Part shown: positions 25,701-39,484 of the stretch, in pieces
Layout of the letters: each line of letters begins with the position of its first letter
Numbering within the stretch: position 1 is the first letter of the stretch
Origin: Metopolophium dirhodum
Lineage: Eukaryota; Arthropoda; Insecta; Hemiptera; Aphididae
Assembly (NCBI RefSeq): GCF_019925205.1
Contig: NC_083568.1
Span: 16,738,393-16,802,392, forward strand
Direction of reading: 5' to 3'
Length of the DNA stretch: 64,000 bases
The notes under the pieces: generated by a model
The model's input: only the letters and a program-made list of their open reading frames with translations
Told to the model about the DNA's origin: nothing
Database searches by the model: none
Program-made: the position numbers and the translations under genes

Positions 25701-28700
25701 GTAAAACGATGACGATCTGATAAATTTAGATTTTAGACGCAATTAAGTGACCGGAACCGCTATAGTAGGCGAAGTATAGGACGTGTGATAAATATCATAT
25801 TTTTTGTTGAGAAGATTATAATTGTGGGATTTTCCGGAATTTTTTGATCAGAAATCAAACACCATCCAAAAATAATGTTCGGTTCAAAACAATTAATAGA
25901 CTCTATTAAATATTATAATATACGTGTGTATGTTTTGAAATTGCAGTAAAATATTGCGAAAATAAATCGGTAATATTATTGTATAATAACTAATAATTGT
26001 GCAGAGAATTCTCGCGATATCTCAAAACCTTAATAATAATAATAATAATAATTTAATTATAATATTATTAATAATTTAAATAATTATTGTGTATAATAAA
26101 TCAAACAGAAACGCTGAGCAATAAATATTTAAAAGTTATCAAAAATTTTAGTACCAAATTCAAAACGTATCCTAAAATTGGAAATTGGATCATATTTTTC
26201 TTTTTCACTTTTATTGACTATTAACGTATGACGTTTGGTATTTACTGCATATTATTATTACTTCGTATTTGTATAGACGGAATGATAATCCCGAGATATC
26301 ACTTTTTTTCCAATTAGAAAATGTTTCTATTCGGACGTTTGGTGTTTTTTTTTTTTTTTGACAATGGTCCTAGAAATCTGGTATTCTCGATTGCTAATTG
26401 AGCATATGTAATTTATAAAATCTAATAGTAAAATATGTTTGTGCACATCGGCATCTACTTATAGGCATTGTATTATTATTATAGGCAAAGCCAGTATTAT
26501 ATCGCTTGTCACGTTTCTACAATTATTATTTATTTAAACCGCATCGAAAAGCATTATACGATTATTAGGATACTAGTAACAACTAACAAGCCATTAACTA
26601 CGTATATTATAATCACAAGTCAAACACCTCTAAAGAAAGTACAGCTACCTAAAATTATATTTAATGAATATTTTTAGATACGTATACCTGCCCACTAATA
26701 ATTAAAAAATAATCATTTGGTGGGCATAATTTGTTTTTAAATTGTATTTATAATTATGTACGTTAAGCTTATGAAATTGATAAACAATATTGCGTTACTA
26801 TATCAATTTATTTAGTTAATTCGGTTTTGAAAATAATTAAAATATTCAAATAATTAATAGTTTATACATTTCTGTCTGAATATCATGATTATTTATATTT
26901 ATTTATATTTTATATAATATGTAATAATATGCGTATGGTGATAACTAAATTATAAAAAAAACCATTATAAACTGTTTAATTAGATTTGTCATAATATAAT
27001 CAACTCACGCATTATACTTGCAATTATATACTTAAAATTAAATTGTTTGTTCCGAGGCAAACAATGTGATATTATGTACTATTGAACTGACCTAAAAATT
27101 AAAATTTGTTTTTACACAAAAGAATAATTTTTGCTCTAATCCGTTCAAATTACTTTTATACATTTCCAGAGGCTAATGTAACGGGTCTATAAATGTTAAA
27201 TTAATTATTATCGTTTTTGCTATTCATTCATATTATAGTAATACACAATACACATTATAATATGAAGTTAAGTATAAATAAATAATGAATTCGGCTAACC
27301 GATGTTCAATCACTGCAACATTGACGATAACATGGAATTAATGTATTACATAATAATATTATATAGATAAGGGCCAGTGGCGGCAAAAATAAATTTTTAT
27401 TCGTGGACGGAAAAATATTTTCAACCCACCTACCTCTTGAAATATTGATACTCAAGTGTAGTTACACCCAAAAGTCATTCGGTGCCAAGCGGCACGTCCA
27501 CCCACCCTGCATTTTTTTGTCTGGGATAAATGTTGTCCCAAAAATTCTCGGTCGTTCCGCCACTGATATAGGCCACGCGGAGTTTAAGGCGAACGCAGTT
27601 AAAGCACGTAAGTCACAGTCGAACGGGTGAACTATAATAGCGACTGCAGCGATCATAATATTGGCCATATTATGCGATATTGAATTTTGTATTATTTCTT
27701 TTCCACCGCCGGTCCGATTAAGGCTGACCGTCTGTTATGATATTGTGAAATTACGAATATATTATATTATTTTTACGACGGACCCATTTGAGTATATTTT
27801 GACGGACATTTAAATGAACACGTAGGGACGCAATACGCGCGCGCCGGCCAATCGACAGCGCAGCTAATAATAATAAGAATAATAATAAATAATATAATAT
27901 ATTATTATACTGTACGATTAAACGTGAAGATATTCGACGAGAAATCGCATTGTTTTCGGGACGAAATGCGTGAAATGCAGCAGCTGATGTCTGCCTGCCC
28001 ATGATATTATGTTATTATGCGATTTATAATGTACAATAATACATAATAATAATAGTTACTCGCAAATAGAATATAATAATACGATGGCTGATGGGAGACG
28101 TTTTTATTATTCGACGGATTAGGTACTCCGTCGCAGAGACGGACGGGACCTGCGAAGCAGAGTCGTGGAAAACCGCCGCCGCTGACATCGTCAATGTCGA
28201 GTTGGAAAATCGTCCCGTACGAAAATCGGTTATAAATTATAATATAAAAATAACAATAAAATCACATCGATGGCGTGGAATATAATAACGCATGACGATT
28301 CACCGAGTTTTCTCCGACGCGATTTCCGCGAACATATATGCGACAGACGAATGCTTTTCTTTTATTCTACTTTAAAATATGAACGTCGTTTTTATTAGGG
28401 CCTCTACAGGCAGTTCTGAGAATAGATTACGAAAATTTAATCTATCTAAGATAGAATTAATAATTGTGTATACATGCATCTAGAAACTGATAAAAATAAA
28501 TACATTTTACATTTTCCTAGATTAGATAAAGACGTGGTAGATAAAATTAATTTTTATTACATTTAAATAACATATTTATTTCTTTGCCTACGTGGATATA
28601 ATATCGTAACTAATAGCCAATAGGTGCATTGTGCATACAGTAATATATTAATATGTTAATATTATGTACTATTAGTACAATGAGAACAATTTCAGTAAAA

Positions 28701-29253
28701 AAAACTGAATATTTTAAATTTATTATTATTAATTTATTATTAATTGTTATAAATATTATAAATCTAGATAAGTCTCAACACTGTCGACAGGACACAGACT
28801 TTGCTCGTCCTTACAGCAGTCGTTTGCTATATTTTCTCTGCAACTTCCCTCTGCATTAAAGTCTTTCAGATCAATTCTGGCTTGCCATCTTGACGCCGTT
28901 TACGTGCCTAATAATATTACCTAGTAGGTAGCATAGACCTATAAGCTGCCTCAGTGTTAATGTATATCATGAGGGTAGGTACGTATATCTGATCTGCTCC
29001 CTACAAGGCCGGTCTACCTAATCCTAAAGCAATACTAGATGACGGATGTGTTGATGTAACTCTTCATATACAATACATTTTTTGAAGGACATAATCGGAA
29101 TCGATAATAATAATAATAATAACAACAATATTAACACTCATAATCGGAATATCATAGTGATGATAATAAAAATAATAAATTAATAAATAATAATGATAAT
29201 AAATAATATTGTGACGTTTATCAGCTGAATAGGAACAGTGTCTCTGGCGGCCA
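22762..29253. other. Intergenic region between two Osiris-family genes
   Basis: Contains the hAT-like MITE and microsatellites. CpG-richer patches near 24.5-24.9 and 27.6-28.3 kb show short frames without any domain. No gene supported. Confidence 0.5.
27375..27565. mobile_element. hAT-like MITE, 191 bp
   Basis: Terminal inverted repeats are CAGTGGCGGCA and, at the other end, the complement of CAGTGGCGGAA (10/11). The flanking 8 bp are ATAAGGGC (27367-27374) and ATATAGGC (27566-27573), 6/8 identical. A CAG terminus with an 8-bp duplication is the hAT superfamily signature. No transposase is present, so it is non-autonomous. Confidence 0.7.
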
Positions 29254-29606
29254 TCAATGTGGCTGTACCGGATATCCGCTGTAGTATTCTCCGGCACTGG
29301 ACGACTGCAGCTGCTGCTGCGGGTACGTTGCTGTGTATGGATCGTGGTGCACTTCCTCGGAGTAGGTGTGACCGTGCACGATCTGTGGTTTAGCCACCAC
29401 TTCGTAGACGGTGCTCGCCTTTTCCCAGGGCTTGTGCCACCCGGTCGTCCAGCCCGAGTTCATGCACGTCAACACGATAGCGCCGAACGCGAACAGCAGA
29501 GCTTTGCTGGCCATCACGACCATAGCCAGTGCGCCCAGCGACAACAAAGTGCCGCCCGACATGAGAGACGCGCCCACCACGTGCTCCATGAAATCATCTT
29601 TTTTCC
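29254..29606 (-). CDS. Osiris-like gene (206 aa), terminal exon
   Basis: A T11-GCAG acceptor precedes GGAAAAAAGATG. The exon encodes the GKKDDF start, a hydrophobic domain (LLSLGALAMVVMASKALLFA), the VYEVVAKP motif and a Gln/Ser/Tyr-rich tail ending GYPVQPH. Its GC-richer composition stands out against the flanking AT-rich DNA, as expected for coding sequence. Confidence 0.85.
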
Positions 29607-32600
29607 CTGCAAAAAAAAAAATGCAATTTAACAGGTTATAACGATATTAGTATTATATATTAATATTTATTGATATATTAATATATTATCTATATTATAA
29701 TCTATCTCACATATAATCGAACACATGCCCTGACAGAGTGATCAATGTAAAAGCCTGAACTATGAAAGCTAGAGATTTGACATTGTCATGGTACATACGC
29801 GTAGGAGTGCACTATAAGAAAGGATTTTCCAAAATTCGCGTTTTAAACAAGTGCTTCACTCTTGGATTTTGAGATTGACGATGAATATCTATATTTTTTT
29901 TTATATAAATGGTTGCCACTTGCCATTGGTTACAAATTATTGTACATTGTAATAGTAAAAATAAGTTGACATAAGAAGAAATTAATATTTTTTGTATGTA
30001 AATGGTTCCCATTGGTTACTCGGGCAGATGAGGAAAAATCATACATAAAATCGTCGAGTCTATGGCCTCTATATTACATCTAATCATAATAATAATATCA
30101 TCAATCTATAATCATAATAGTATGTGTCGAAAGGTTTGCCTATCTTTTTTAATTTCAGTTTTTTTTAAAAAACTATGTTTTTTCATTAGTATTTTTTTCT
30201 TTTCATTATGAAAGTGAAAAAATGTATAGATCTTCACACCAATCTGGAGACAATGTTTAATATTATTGACTCGATAATATCATGTCAGCACATAAATTCT
30301 TTAAATCTTACAGATTAGCAAATGCATAAAAAAATAATATAGAGCTTACGTGTATTTTTACATTGGGGTGAATAAAAATATAAAATTATTATAATATTTT
30401 AATAAATTAGTAAAACTTTAATATGATAAAATTCATAACAGTATTTTATTTTTATTTATTCAGTTATAAAAGCGGTGTAAAAGAAATGCTGTAATGCAGA
30501 TTTAATCGCAAGCATAATTTCATATATTATAATTGAATTAATGTACAGTTGGACCATTGTGGTAGTTGTTTGCAGTGCTCGAACCAAGTACTAACCCTAA
30601 ATAATTTTACAGTACCTCTACTATTATTATTTACAATTTGTCTTATGGATTATTCCATAACTACGGATCCATAGTTAATATTAACTAATTATTAGTAAAC
30701 TATTAATTAATTTACTTTTACTATCGTTTTGAGTTTGTTATTATTTACAACTATAATATATTATAATAGGTACCTACAGACTCCAGTAAATATCTATGTC
30801 TTATATTAGCTTGTATTTTTATTTTTATTTTTTTATACCTATTGATTATTTATAAATATCTTTTGTAATATGATTTAAAAAGGGGTGTTATTGGTATTAG
30901 GAGGCTCAATAACGTTTAACAAGTGATGTGGACGCTCTTTTTTTAAATGTAAACAGAGCCCACCTACTTTAATTTGACCAAGTCAAGGTTCTTCGTCGTA
31001 CTAATATCTGGCGATCACCAGTGCGATAGACTTAAGATATTAAACTGTTTTTATTTTTGACCATTCTGTCAAACAATACTGCGATATTTTTGATTTAATT
31101 TATTTTACATGTGAGAAGATGTTATTTATCGAATCAATTACCAGGACTGTGATGGTGTTTCTTTTTTCCCAAAAATTGTGTATACGGGACACCGTAACGT
31201 TGTCCGATTTTCACAATTGCCGGTGTAATTTGAGTGACAGTCGGTAGATCTGAGTTCTCGGGTAGTGGCATGCCGTCAAATTCTTCTGAAAATCCAGGCC
31301 TATATTAATATATTTTTATTCATACTGAAACCTATATTATAATAGTATGCGTACCATATTAACGTGAGTTTAGACTATTTAAAAAATTTTGCAATAATAT
31401 ATTAAACTAAATAGCAGTAAAATTAATCTTAATAAACTCTATTTAAATATATAAATATTAATCGTGTATAATGTATTATTAAGTAATAATAATATTATAA
31501 TAACGTACAATTAATATAACCAATAGTGAATTGTATTATTTTAGTTCGTTTTTTAATCACTAGGAAGCACTCTGGTTATATTAAATGTATTTATTTTGAA
31601 AATATTCTAGTCGAAAACAGTCAAATAGAATAGGCAACTATACTGGCAGTTAAGAACAATGTATTATTCAACTGTTTTGAAACTCGGAGCAATAATGATC
31701 GTTTTGTCGTTCGGAAATATTAAATATCATCTGACTTACGGTACATACCTCGTTGACAACCTTTGTTATTTGGTTAAATTATTACGTGGCCTAATCGATT
31801 TACCTTACCAATATTCCCCCAAATCCCTTTCACGATTTTTCATGTCCGTTTTTCCTGACTAATAGTTTCTTTTTCGAGCCCTACCTCCTCAACAAATACT
31901 ATGGTTTAAACATTTTAATGAAATTATATATTGTGTGTGTGCAGTCAATAATATTCTAAAACATTCTTTTTCTAAATATTTACGTACCGATTTTTAACAT
32001 GTAATCGAATCTACTTTTAAAATGTTATTAGATATTTTTATTGTTATTAAATATTATGTTATGTTTACACCACCATTTCTTACGTTTGAATAAACTAATT
32101 ATAAATTGATCAAATCCCGAATTGTGTAATTAACATAATTAAGTAAATAAATAAAAAAAATATTGAGAATTTCGTTTGGTTTCTACAAATGATTACTATG
32201 TTCACGTAATGAAATTAATGGACGCTACACACTCGTCATTAAAGGGGCTTAGTATAGGCAATTTTAATGAAGATTCGAGAAGAACCAAAAGGTTTAATCT
32301 AAAATTTATATTTTTAAAAAATACTAATTTAAGCTAATTCAAAAAGATCCTGCCTCAGTACCAACCAAGGTTCTTACGTGGTAATGAGATTATAATATAG
32401 AAACATGGTTCCTTGCGGGTAAACTAATACGAGTACATTTAACAAATGTTCATATTATTATACTACATAATATAGAAGATAACTTTTCTGTGTTGTAGCG
32501 TTTTTGTTTTTTGATATGAATAATGCTCAATAGTTTTTAATTAACAAATTTAAAAACAAAAAAAGAATCTGTACGAATAAATAATTTGGACTGTCTTAAA

Positions 32601-33416
32601 GTTATAAAAAAAAAAACAAAACATAAAAGGTCACAAAATATGGAATTAAATTGTGTGTGATAAAAAATTGGTAAGGTTTCTTTGAATACTGTAATTTTTT
32701 CCGGTGTAAAACTATTTTCATGGATGAATATTACAGTTGGAGTAGCATCCTGCAATCATTCTGACGGGTTATTTTCCTGATCCCTGCTCATAGTCTTCGG
32801 CCAATGATTCCTGACCGTCAGAGCGTGTATAACGTATGCAATGCACAGGTAAATATTGTATAAAATGGTATTATTAAACGTTTGAAACGAAGTTAAACGA
32901 CACCACTATAATACTTTTAGTTTGAAGTTTAATATATTATGATTTAATTGAAACATTTTATTCAATTTACATTTTATTTTACAAATGATGTATTATAATT
33001 TTTAGCAAGAATTTGTTACTATATAATTATTATAATTTTAATACTACATAATATAGTAAATAATAATATATGAATATTATTTTGATAAACAAATGTAATG
33101 AATTAGAAAAAAAAAGTGTTCAAAATAATTAGACAATCATTTTAATATTATTATGTTCTTAATAATTTATAAACGATTAAAGTAACTTATCGAATCTTAT
33201 GACCCCAAAATGATGAGTAGTAAATTACATTAATCGAAAAATTGTAGCATACAATTCCAATTTATTAGGGATAACATTTTACGTTTTAATACCTTGTCTC
33301 ATCGTTGTTTCCCATATCTTGTCGAATTCAGATTCTTTTTTTCCGGCACTATGGTTAAACGCTGCCAATGGTATCGCCGTAGCAAGAGTAGCCACACAAA
33401 TTAATTTCAGAGCCAT
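29254..33416 (-). CDS. Divergent Osiris-like secreted protein, 3 exons, 206 aa
   Basis: Minus-strand exons 33416-33293, 31285-31142 and 29606-29254 join with phases 1 and 1 to 206 residues. Residues 1-19 are a signal peptide (MALKLICVATLATAIPLAAF). A short polar middle with no Cys pair ends YTQFLGKKKHHHSPG. The last exon encodes KKDDFMEHVVGASLMSGG, a Leu/Ala/Gly hydrophobic stretch, and STVYEVVAKPQIVHGHTYS. That last motif parallels TTYEIVTKPVYSHSHS in the Osiris gene downstream, and this, with strand and position, is why it is called Osiris-like. It is shorter than its neighbours and seems to lack most of the DUF1676 N-terminal half. The exon joins rest on phase and splice signals only. If an extra exon was missed in the 2 kb first intron, the middle could be longer. 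Confidence 0.72.
29855..30030. repeat. Interspersed repeat fragments sharing the TAAATGGTT..CCATTGGTTAC motif
   Basis: Two near-copies, ATAAATGGTTGCCACTTG (followed by CCATTGGTTAC) and GTAAATGGTTCCCATTGGTT, lie about 90 bp apart. Both match the end of the repeat fragment at 13.65 kb. They sit in the last intron of the 206-aa Osiris-like gene. Confidence 0.4.
31142..31285 (-). CDS. Osiris-like gene (206 aa), exon 2
   Basis: The acceptor is GGATTTTCAG and the donor CCTG|GTAATT. With the incoming G the first codon is Glu, and 47 further codons are open: EFDGMPLPENSDLPTVTQIT and so on to GKKKHHHSP. The frame is open only in the phase set by exon 1, and it leads in the right phase into the next exon. 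Confidence 0.7.
33293..33416 (-). CDS. Osiris-like gene (206 aa), exon 1 with signal peptide
   Basis: This exon has 41 codons plus one base, ending AGACAAG|GTATTA. It was missed as a simple ORF because it is short. The Kozak context is CATAATGG. A TATA-like element and a TCAGTC initiator at standard spacing lie just upstream and support this start. Confidence 0.78.
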
Positions 33417-33464
33417 TATGGTTCAAAAACACATCGCCAACGACTATGATAACGCCTCGACGAA

Positions 33465-33500
33465 GACTGAACACAATGTTAATGTTATGTCCTTTATTAA
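33465..33500 (-). promoter_or_regulatory. Core promoter of the 206-aa Osiris-like gene
   Basis: On the minus strand TTAATAAA (33500-33493) is followed at standard distance by TCAGTC (33470-33465), the arthropod initiator. This puts +1 near 33468 and gives a leader of about 52 nt before the ATG. The assignment is based on motif spacing alone. Confidence 0.55.
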
Positions 33501-35370
33501 TAAAACTTACCAAATGCCAAGTCAGCTAGTGTGTGAACTGTTTATGTTTTATTTGATTTTTTACGTGTGTCTTCGCGTAAACAATTGAGTTTGTGTTTTT
33601 AGAACAATAGTTCGCAACTTCTTCGAGTCAAAACAGTCATCTTCGACTGTAATATTGTTTTGTTTTGGTAATTTTTTCATTCTTTCCCCTTGTTAGCCAC
33701 AATGAAGAAGTGTTTGGAATCGATTACTCGTATCACACGTTTGTAATGCAAATGAGTGTTTTGTGTTTTCTATTTTGTCGCATAGTGTGGGTGTATTATT
33801 GTTGTTTAATGACCCATGGGACATGCGTATACACAACAAAATGTGTTTTGAAAACATTTTGTAAATATTAATGTTTTAATTTAAAACAGTACCTGTCTAA
33901 AATATCACGTGTATATATGAATAGGTCTCGGGATACTATTACGACTATCTTACAATGTCACATTAATACCGTTTAAATAATTGTGTAATGAAATACCTAC
34001 TGTAGTATGGCAATTTTTCTAAAGTTCACTTTAATATTATGTTTTCCTCGTGTGAATTATTAGTTCTCTAATACTATGGTCCTAAACTGCAGAAAAAAAA
34101 ATATATTATCTTATAGTCTAGGTGCAAAATTAACGAAAAATTAAAATATCTAAAACCACGCAAATAACTCAAAATATGACTTTTAAAATTTTAAAAAAAA
34201 AATCAGAAACTTAATATTTACTTAAAAGTAAATAAATTCTCTTGAGTGATACGATATTTTGATCTAAATACGTGAATTACATCGTGCGTATGCGTGTGCG
34301 TGTGTGTAATATATTATATGTCAATCAAATCACATACATAAATTAGGTAATACTGATAAAATATAATTACGTATGATTTTCAGGTATCTATACGTGTTAT
34401 CGAGTAATGAAACCGTCATACCGCCATTACCGTGAAAATATTATTAAAATCATTATTAAATATCATAAATAAAAAGCTTCATTATCTCGACTTCGTACTT
34501 ATTGGAATAAAATAATAACTATAAAGTATAATATGATATTATATCTAGTAACTTAAAATTATATAGTAATGATAATATTTAGGAAACAGATTTATATTCT
34601 TGGAAAAACATAATGACCATTGGCGCTCAAAAAAAAAACACTATAATATGATATCGATATGGATTCAAAATCATTTCAGTAAACATTAAATCAAAAAGAT
34701 ATATTGTTTATATGAACCATCTGTATTATTACTATATTGATAGCAGGTCATAATATAAGCAATAAGATTTTTTTGTTCTTCATCAAAGCTGTATTTGTGG
34801 CAATAATAGGTTTAAAATAACATGACAACATATTGCAACGTGAATACAATTTTATCTTCGGAAAATATTTGCCGAAAAACATACAGATTGTCACAGATCA
34901 CATTTGATACAACGTGACATTTAACTATAAAATATGCCTTAGAAAACTAAAAAAATTACAAAGTATATAGTAAAAATATATTTATATATATATTTCTATC
35001 TGACTTAAATGAGTTATATAACATCTTTCTAACTATTACTATATACTTATCAATAAAAAAATATCCAAATGCCTAAAACATAATGTACCTATTATATATA
35101 CGCTTTTCATATAACATATTATGTCATCATTAGATTTTGCTCTCTATTGGTAGATAATATCATAATATATAACTTTATAAATTATAATATTATAAACCTA
35201 TTGTATTATGTACCCAGACTTTTCCGGAGAATCGCATATATGAGATTCCAATTTAGTTATAATAATACCAACAATTATATTTTAATACCATATACCTATA
35301 TCTATGTAATTTTTGTATAGTAATAATATGTAAAAAGGAAATTATTTTATTCGGAGAAAAATAGTTGTAG

Positions 35371-35410
35371 TATAAAGCCGGACAGTTGGACGTAGATTCT
35401 AGAATCATCG
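35371..35410 (+). promoter_or_regulatory. Candidate orphan core promoter
   Basis: TATAAAG at 35371-35377 is followed about 30 bp later by AATCATCGG, initiator-like, at the edge of a CpG-richer 300-bp block. A 113-codon ORF overlaps it but has no recognisable domain and would start upstream of the predicted start site. Confidence 0.2.
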
Positions 35411-38400
35411 GTCCCATAGCTAGGTGCGGCGTGTGTGCGTTTTATGTCGGTAAATTTTTTTATATATATAATATACCTAACCCATCTAGCAGCCGCGGTT
35501 TATTCACACGCGCGCACGCGCGTTCGAGCAGGAGAGAGAAGAAAGTGCTGCAGGTGCCCGATGGGCGATCGACGATGGAAAGTAGTCTGGAGGCCGCGGA
35601 TCGATGTTCTTTTTATTTATTTCATGTACCTATATTATTATACATATATAATACTATCTACGACCGTATAGGGACCGTGCGCTCACGACTAGTTTCTCAT
35701 TGTGGGTCAACACAACCTTGGCCGTAACATTCCGACAGACGTTTCCCATCCGTCCATGTGTGTGTATACGCACACGCACACATCAAGGACACGAATTCGG
35801 GTCATATACATACACGGCTCATTGTAATTATTTCAGATAGGTTATCCATCCTACCTACGCCTGAATTATGAAAAAATATTTAAAAAAAAATGTTAAGATG
35901 TATAGACGTAAGCGGACAATCGTTTAATATTCGACAAAGATGATATTTTATTGTTGGTGTAAGACTAAAATGTAATAATATTACTGCTACAGATCATTAA
36001 AATATTTGTTTTATTGTCATAATAACAATGCTATAAATACATAATATTATTTATACGAAAACGTGAGAATTGGCGAATCGTCGCATACCCGACGGAGACT
36101 TTAATGCGCGGTCCGTCGTTGCAGAAATTAAAATACTTGGTACTATTTAGTCGGATATCGTAGCTAGTTATACTACATACTATGTCCTAGTCACCATAAC
36201 GGCAACTATTAAAATATTGGGTTAAAAGTCCATTTATAATAGATGAAAATAATTACTGTTACAATTTGTTTTGCTTATTCATTACATATAAATAATAGGT
36301 ACCTACCCGAACTGTCACGTCGTTATACTAAGTCCTGGTTTGTACATTATAATAATTATTGAATGGTTATCCATAATTTATAGATTTATATGCAACTATA
36401 TAAACCAATTAACATTTTTACCATACATCGTGTTATCAATAAGTTAATCAAAATTATTCTAACTGTGATTTTTTTGATATTCATATTATGTAAATATCTT
36501 TCATCATTGTTTACATACAATATATTTTTAAATACTATTCAAAAACTTAAACTATAACGATTTCAGAGCTATTGAATTTTCACTCGCGGGCTTACATAAA
36601 AAAATATGATTAAATTTAGAATTAGAATTGTTTTCGTATGTAGACATGTTTCGAATATTAAATTATTTTGTTCAAATCAATTTATTATTCAATTAAAAAT
36701 TAAAAATTAAAAATTAATAATTTTATAGGTAATGGTATAAATATAGAGGTGAAACGATTTTTTTAAATTTAAGTAGATTTAGTAAATTTGAAGTAGTTTT
36801 TGCTAAATGTTAAGAGTAATTTTTGGTAAAATATTTCGATATTACCTTAGGTTAAACACTTAAATGTTATAGGTAACAGGTAAGTACAAATTAGATAATT
36901 ATGATTTCTGAAAGAATAGCTTCAAAATTAATTTAAAATAAGTCGCACGACATAATAGCGGTGCCAAAATAATTTTAAAAACCGTTTTATTAATTTTAAA
37001 TGTACCTATATCACATTTTATGGTTCTGTTAATATTTCTCGTCGTTATTATTATTATTTTGTTTATATTTTCATGAAAATAGTATACATTCAAATACTAT
37101 TATAATGCCTAATAGTTTGAAATATATAATAATGTTTTATAATAACAAAATATTGTCGTTATGCACCGCCACTCAACGTATTACAAATTGAGCATTGAGT
37201 TTTTTTTATTTAACTTAAAAAATGTAATTTGTAGTTGTTAAAAAATTTTTTTTATGGTATTTATGTACCTATGTATACAAACTATTTCATTTAGATATCT
37301 ACATGCTGTTGTGGAAAAACCAAATAATTTAGTATTCTGCACTTTCTGACCATGTTATTTTAGTCAAATAATATTTATAACATAATAAATGTCTTGCACG
37401 AGTTTTCTTTTCTATTTTATCAAAATTAGTTATCAGAGTAAATTAATGGTTATGATTAAATAAATAAACACAACTAGTAGGTATATTGTTTTAGTAGTTA
37501 TAAAAATAGTATAAAATAGTATAATAATATTTGTTATAAGTTGTTAAAAGATAAATTTTAAGTATAATATTATAATATTGATACTGAGGTTAAAAATATA
37601 TATGCTTATATTTTCATGTAAAGTTTTAATTGTTTGTATAGTCTTTTTTTTGTTATACTTCGGGCATTCAATTTATTATTATACGTTGAAATATTTTCGT
37701 AGAAAACGTATGAGTAAACTACTACAATAGTTTATAGTAATATTTAGTATGGAATGATAACTATTACTTGTGATGTATTTATAATACATCGGTGGACCCG
37801 GATCTAACGATGTTTCACCATCAAAACCACTTTAAGGAAAGAGAAAGTTTTCGACTAATCCTAATAGAAAAAAATGAAGTCTGATCACCCGAAAAAAAAA
37901 ATATTAACAACACGGATTTCTTTATACTTTTTAAAATAGTAATATCTTATGTTAAAATGACTATATACCTACTGATGCATACTAATTTATAGGCATCTAC
38001 TAAGCATGAAAACCTAAAAAATTATTATTTTTCAAATAATCTTGTTTCTTTTTTTTTTTAACTATAAATTATTAAAAAAATAAAATGCCTTATTTTGTCA
38101 AGTCAAAAGAAACAACTTTAGTGTAACAATAAATAAAATAAACATATACTCGTCGAATGCAGACGAACAGAATGATGCTTCTAGAACTGAACACAAAATT
38201 TCAAAATTTCTATATCAGTCACTAGGTCTGAACATATAAACCATCAAACAGACTCTAAGTTTCATAAAAGAAATACAAATTGAAAATTTATTGTAAACAA
38301 TTAATAAATTATAATATGTAAAAACAAAAATTATTGTAATAACTAATGTTATGTAAAATATTATGGCAAATGTCAGTCAATGACCATTGCTGCCGCCGGC

Positions 38401-38484
38401 CGAGGCTTATTATTACTAATCAAAAAAAAAAAATAAATAAATAAATAAAATACATCATAATTAATGATTATTTATATTTTGCAG

Positions 38485-38525
38485 GTATATTATGGTTTAT
38501 TATGGTATATTATGGTATATTATTT
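38485..38525 (+). repeat. 10-bp tandem repeat (TATGGTATAT)
   Basis: About four copies of a 10-bp unit, TATGGTATAT with single-base changes, in intergenic AT-rich DNA. Confidence 0.85.
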
Positions 38526-39440
38526 TATGCATATATTAACTTTAAAATAAACGTATGTTTTAATGCGTTCATCACCGGTTAAAAACTGAATAATTTTTAA
38601 AATATTTTATTGTTAAAATGGAAGTATGCATTAACTATTATCTACTATTAATTTATACATAGAATAATAACATAACACTCTTTTATATTATTAGTTCTAC
38701 CTATTATATAAAACAAAAACATGTTAATATGCAATTAAATGGCAGCCAAAAGTTCCAGATGCCGATGTTTATCATGAATAAAATAAGTGATGACGATAGT
38801 TGGAATATTATTCTTCTAATAATTATTTTGAGTCACATACTCAACAGCTGGTAACAATTAATGTCGATAATAGGTATATCGTACGCATTGCGTATTGCGT
38901 TCATAGTGATTCAATCAAAAAATATTATTGCCCTAACCATTTTAAATGTACATGAATAAAATAGTAGAATAACTTTTAATTAAATAATAAAATAAAATAT
39001 TAACTTTATTTTTTTTTTCTGTGAGCGAAGTAATTTTTTGGATTATAATTTTACCGTCGATTAAAACTGCACAATATATTGTAATAATGACAAACGATTT
39101 GTAAAGACGTTAAACACAGTTTAAAATAATACTGTACTGAATAATAATTTATTACAATAAAATATAATATTTCGCAGCTTTTACAAATATTTTATAAGTG
39201 GTTTTACTATGAAATATTTTAAATTATTATCTATTGTTACCATAATTATAATATATTCATGGCAATATTATCATTATAAAATATAAATACAACCGTCAAG
39301 CACCCATATAAATCGTAATAATCATAATTATTATTTAATATTTACTATAATATTATATTGTTATAATATTCGTCTATAGATAATAATTATTAAAATCAAT
39401 AATTTATTGAATTAGTTATAACAGTAATAATAATATAAAC

Positions 39441-39484
39441 ATGACAATTCGTGGTAATTCATGATAATTCATGATAATTCTGAT
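39441..39484 (+). repeat. 10-bp tandem repeat (ATGATAATTC)
   Basis: About four copies of ATGATAATTC; the first two copies are diverged and the last two are identical. Confidence 0.85.

Noticed and set aside
32537..32765. Possible extra exon (acceptor TTGCAG before GATGCTACTCC) in the 206-aa Osiris-like gene
   Set aside because: In the phase set by exon 1 it hits a stop codon quickly and no good donor follows; exon 1 to 31285 joins in frame directly.
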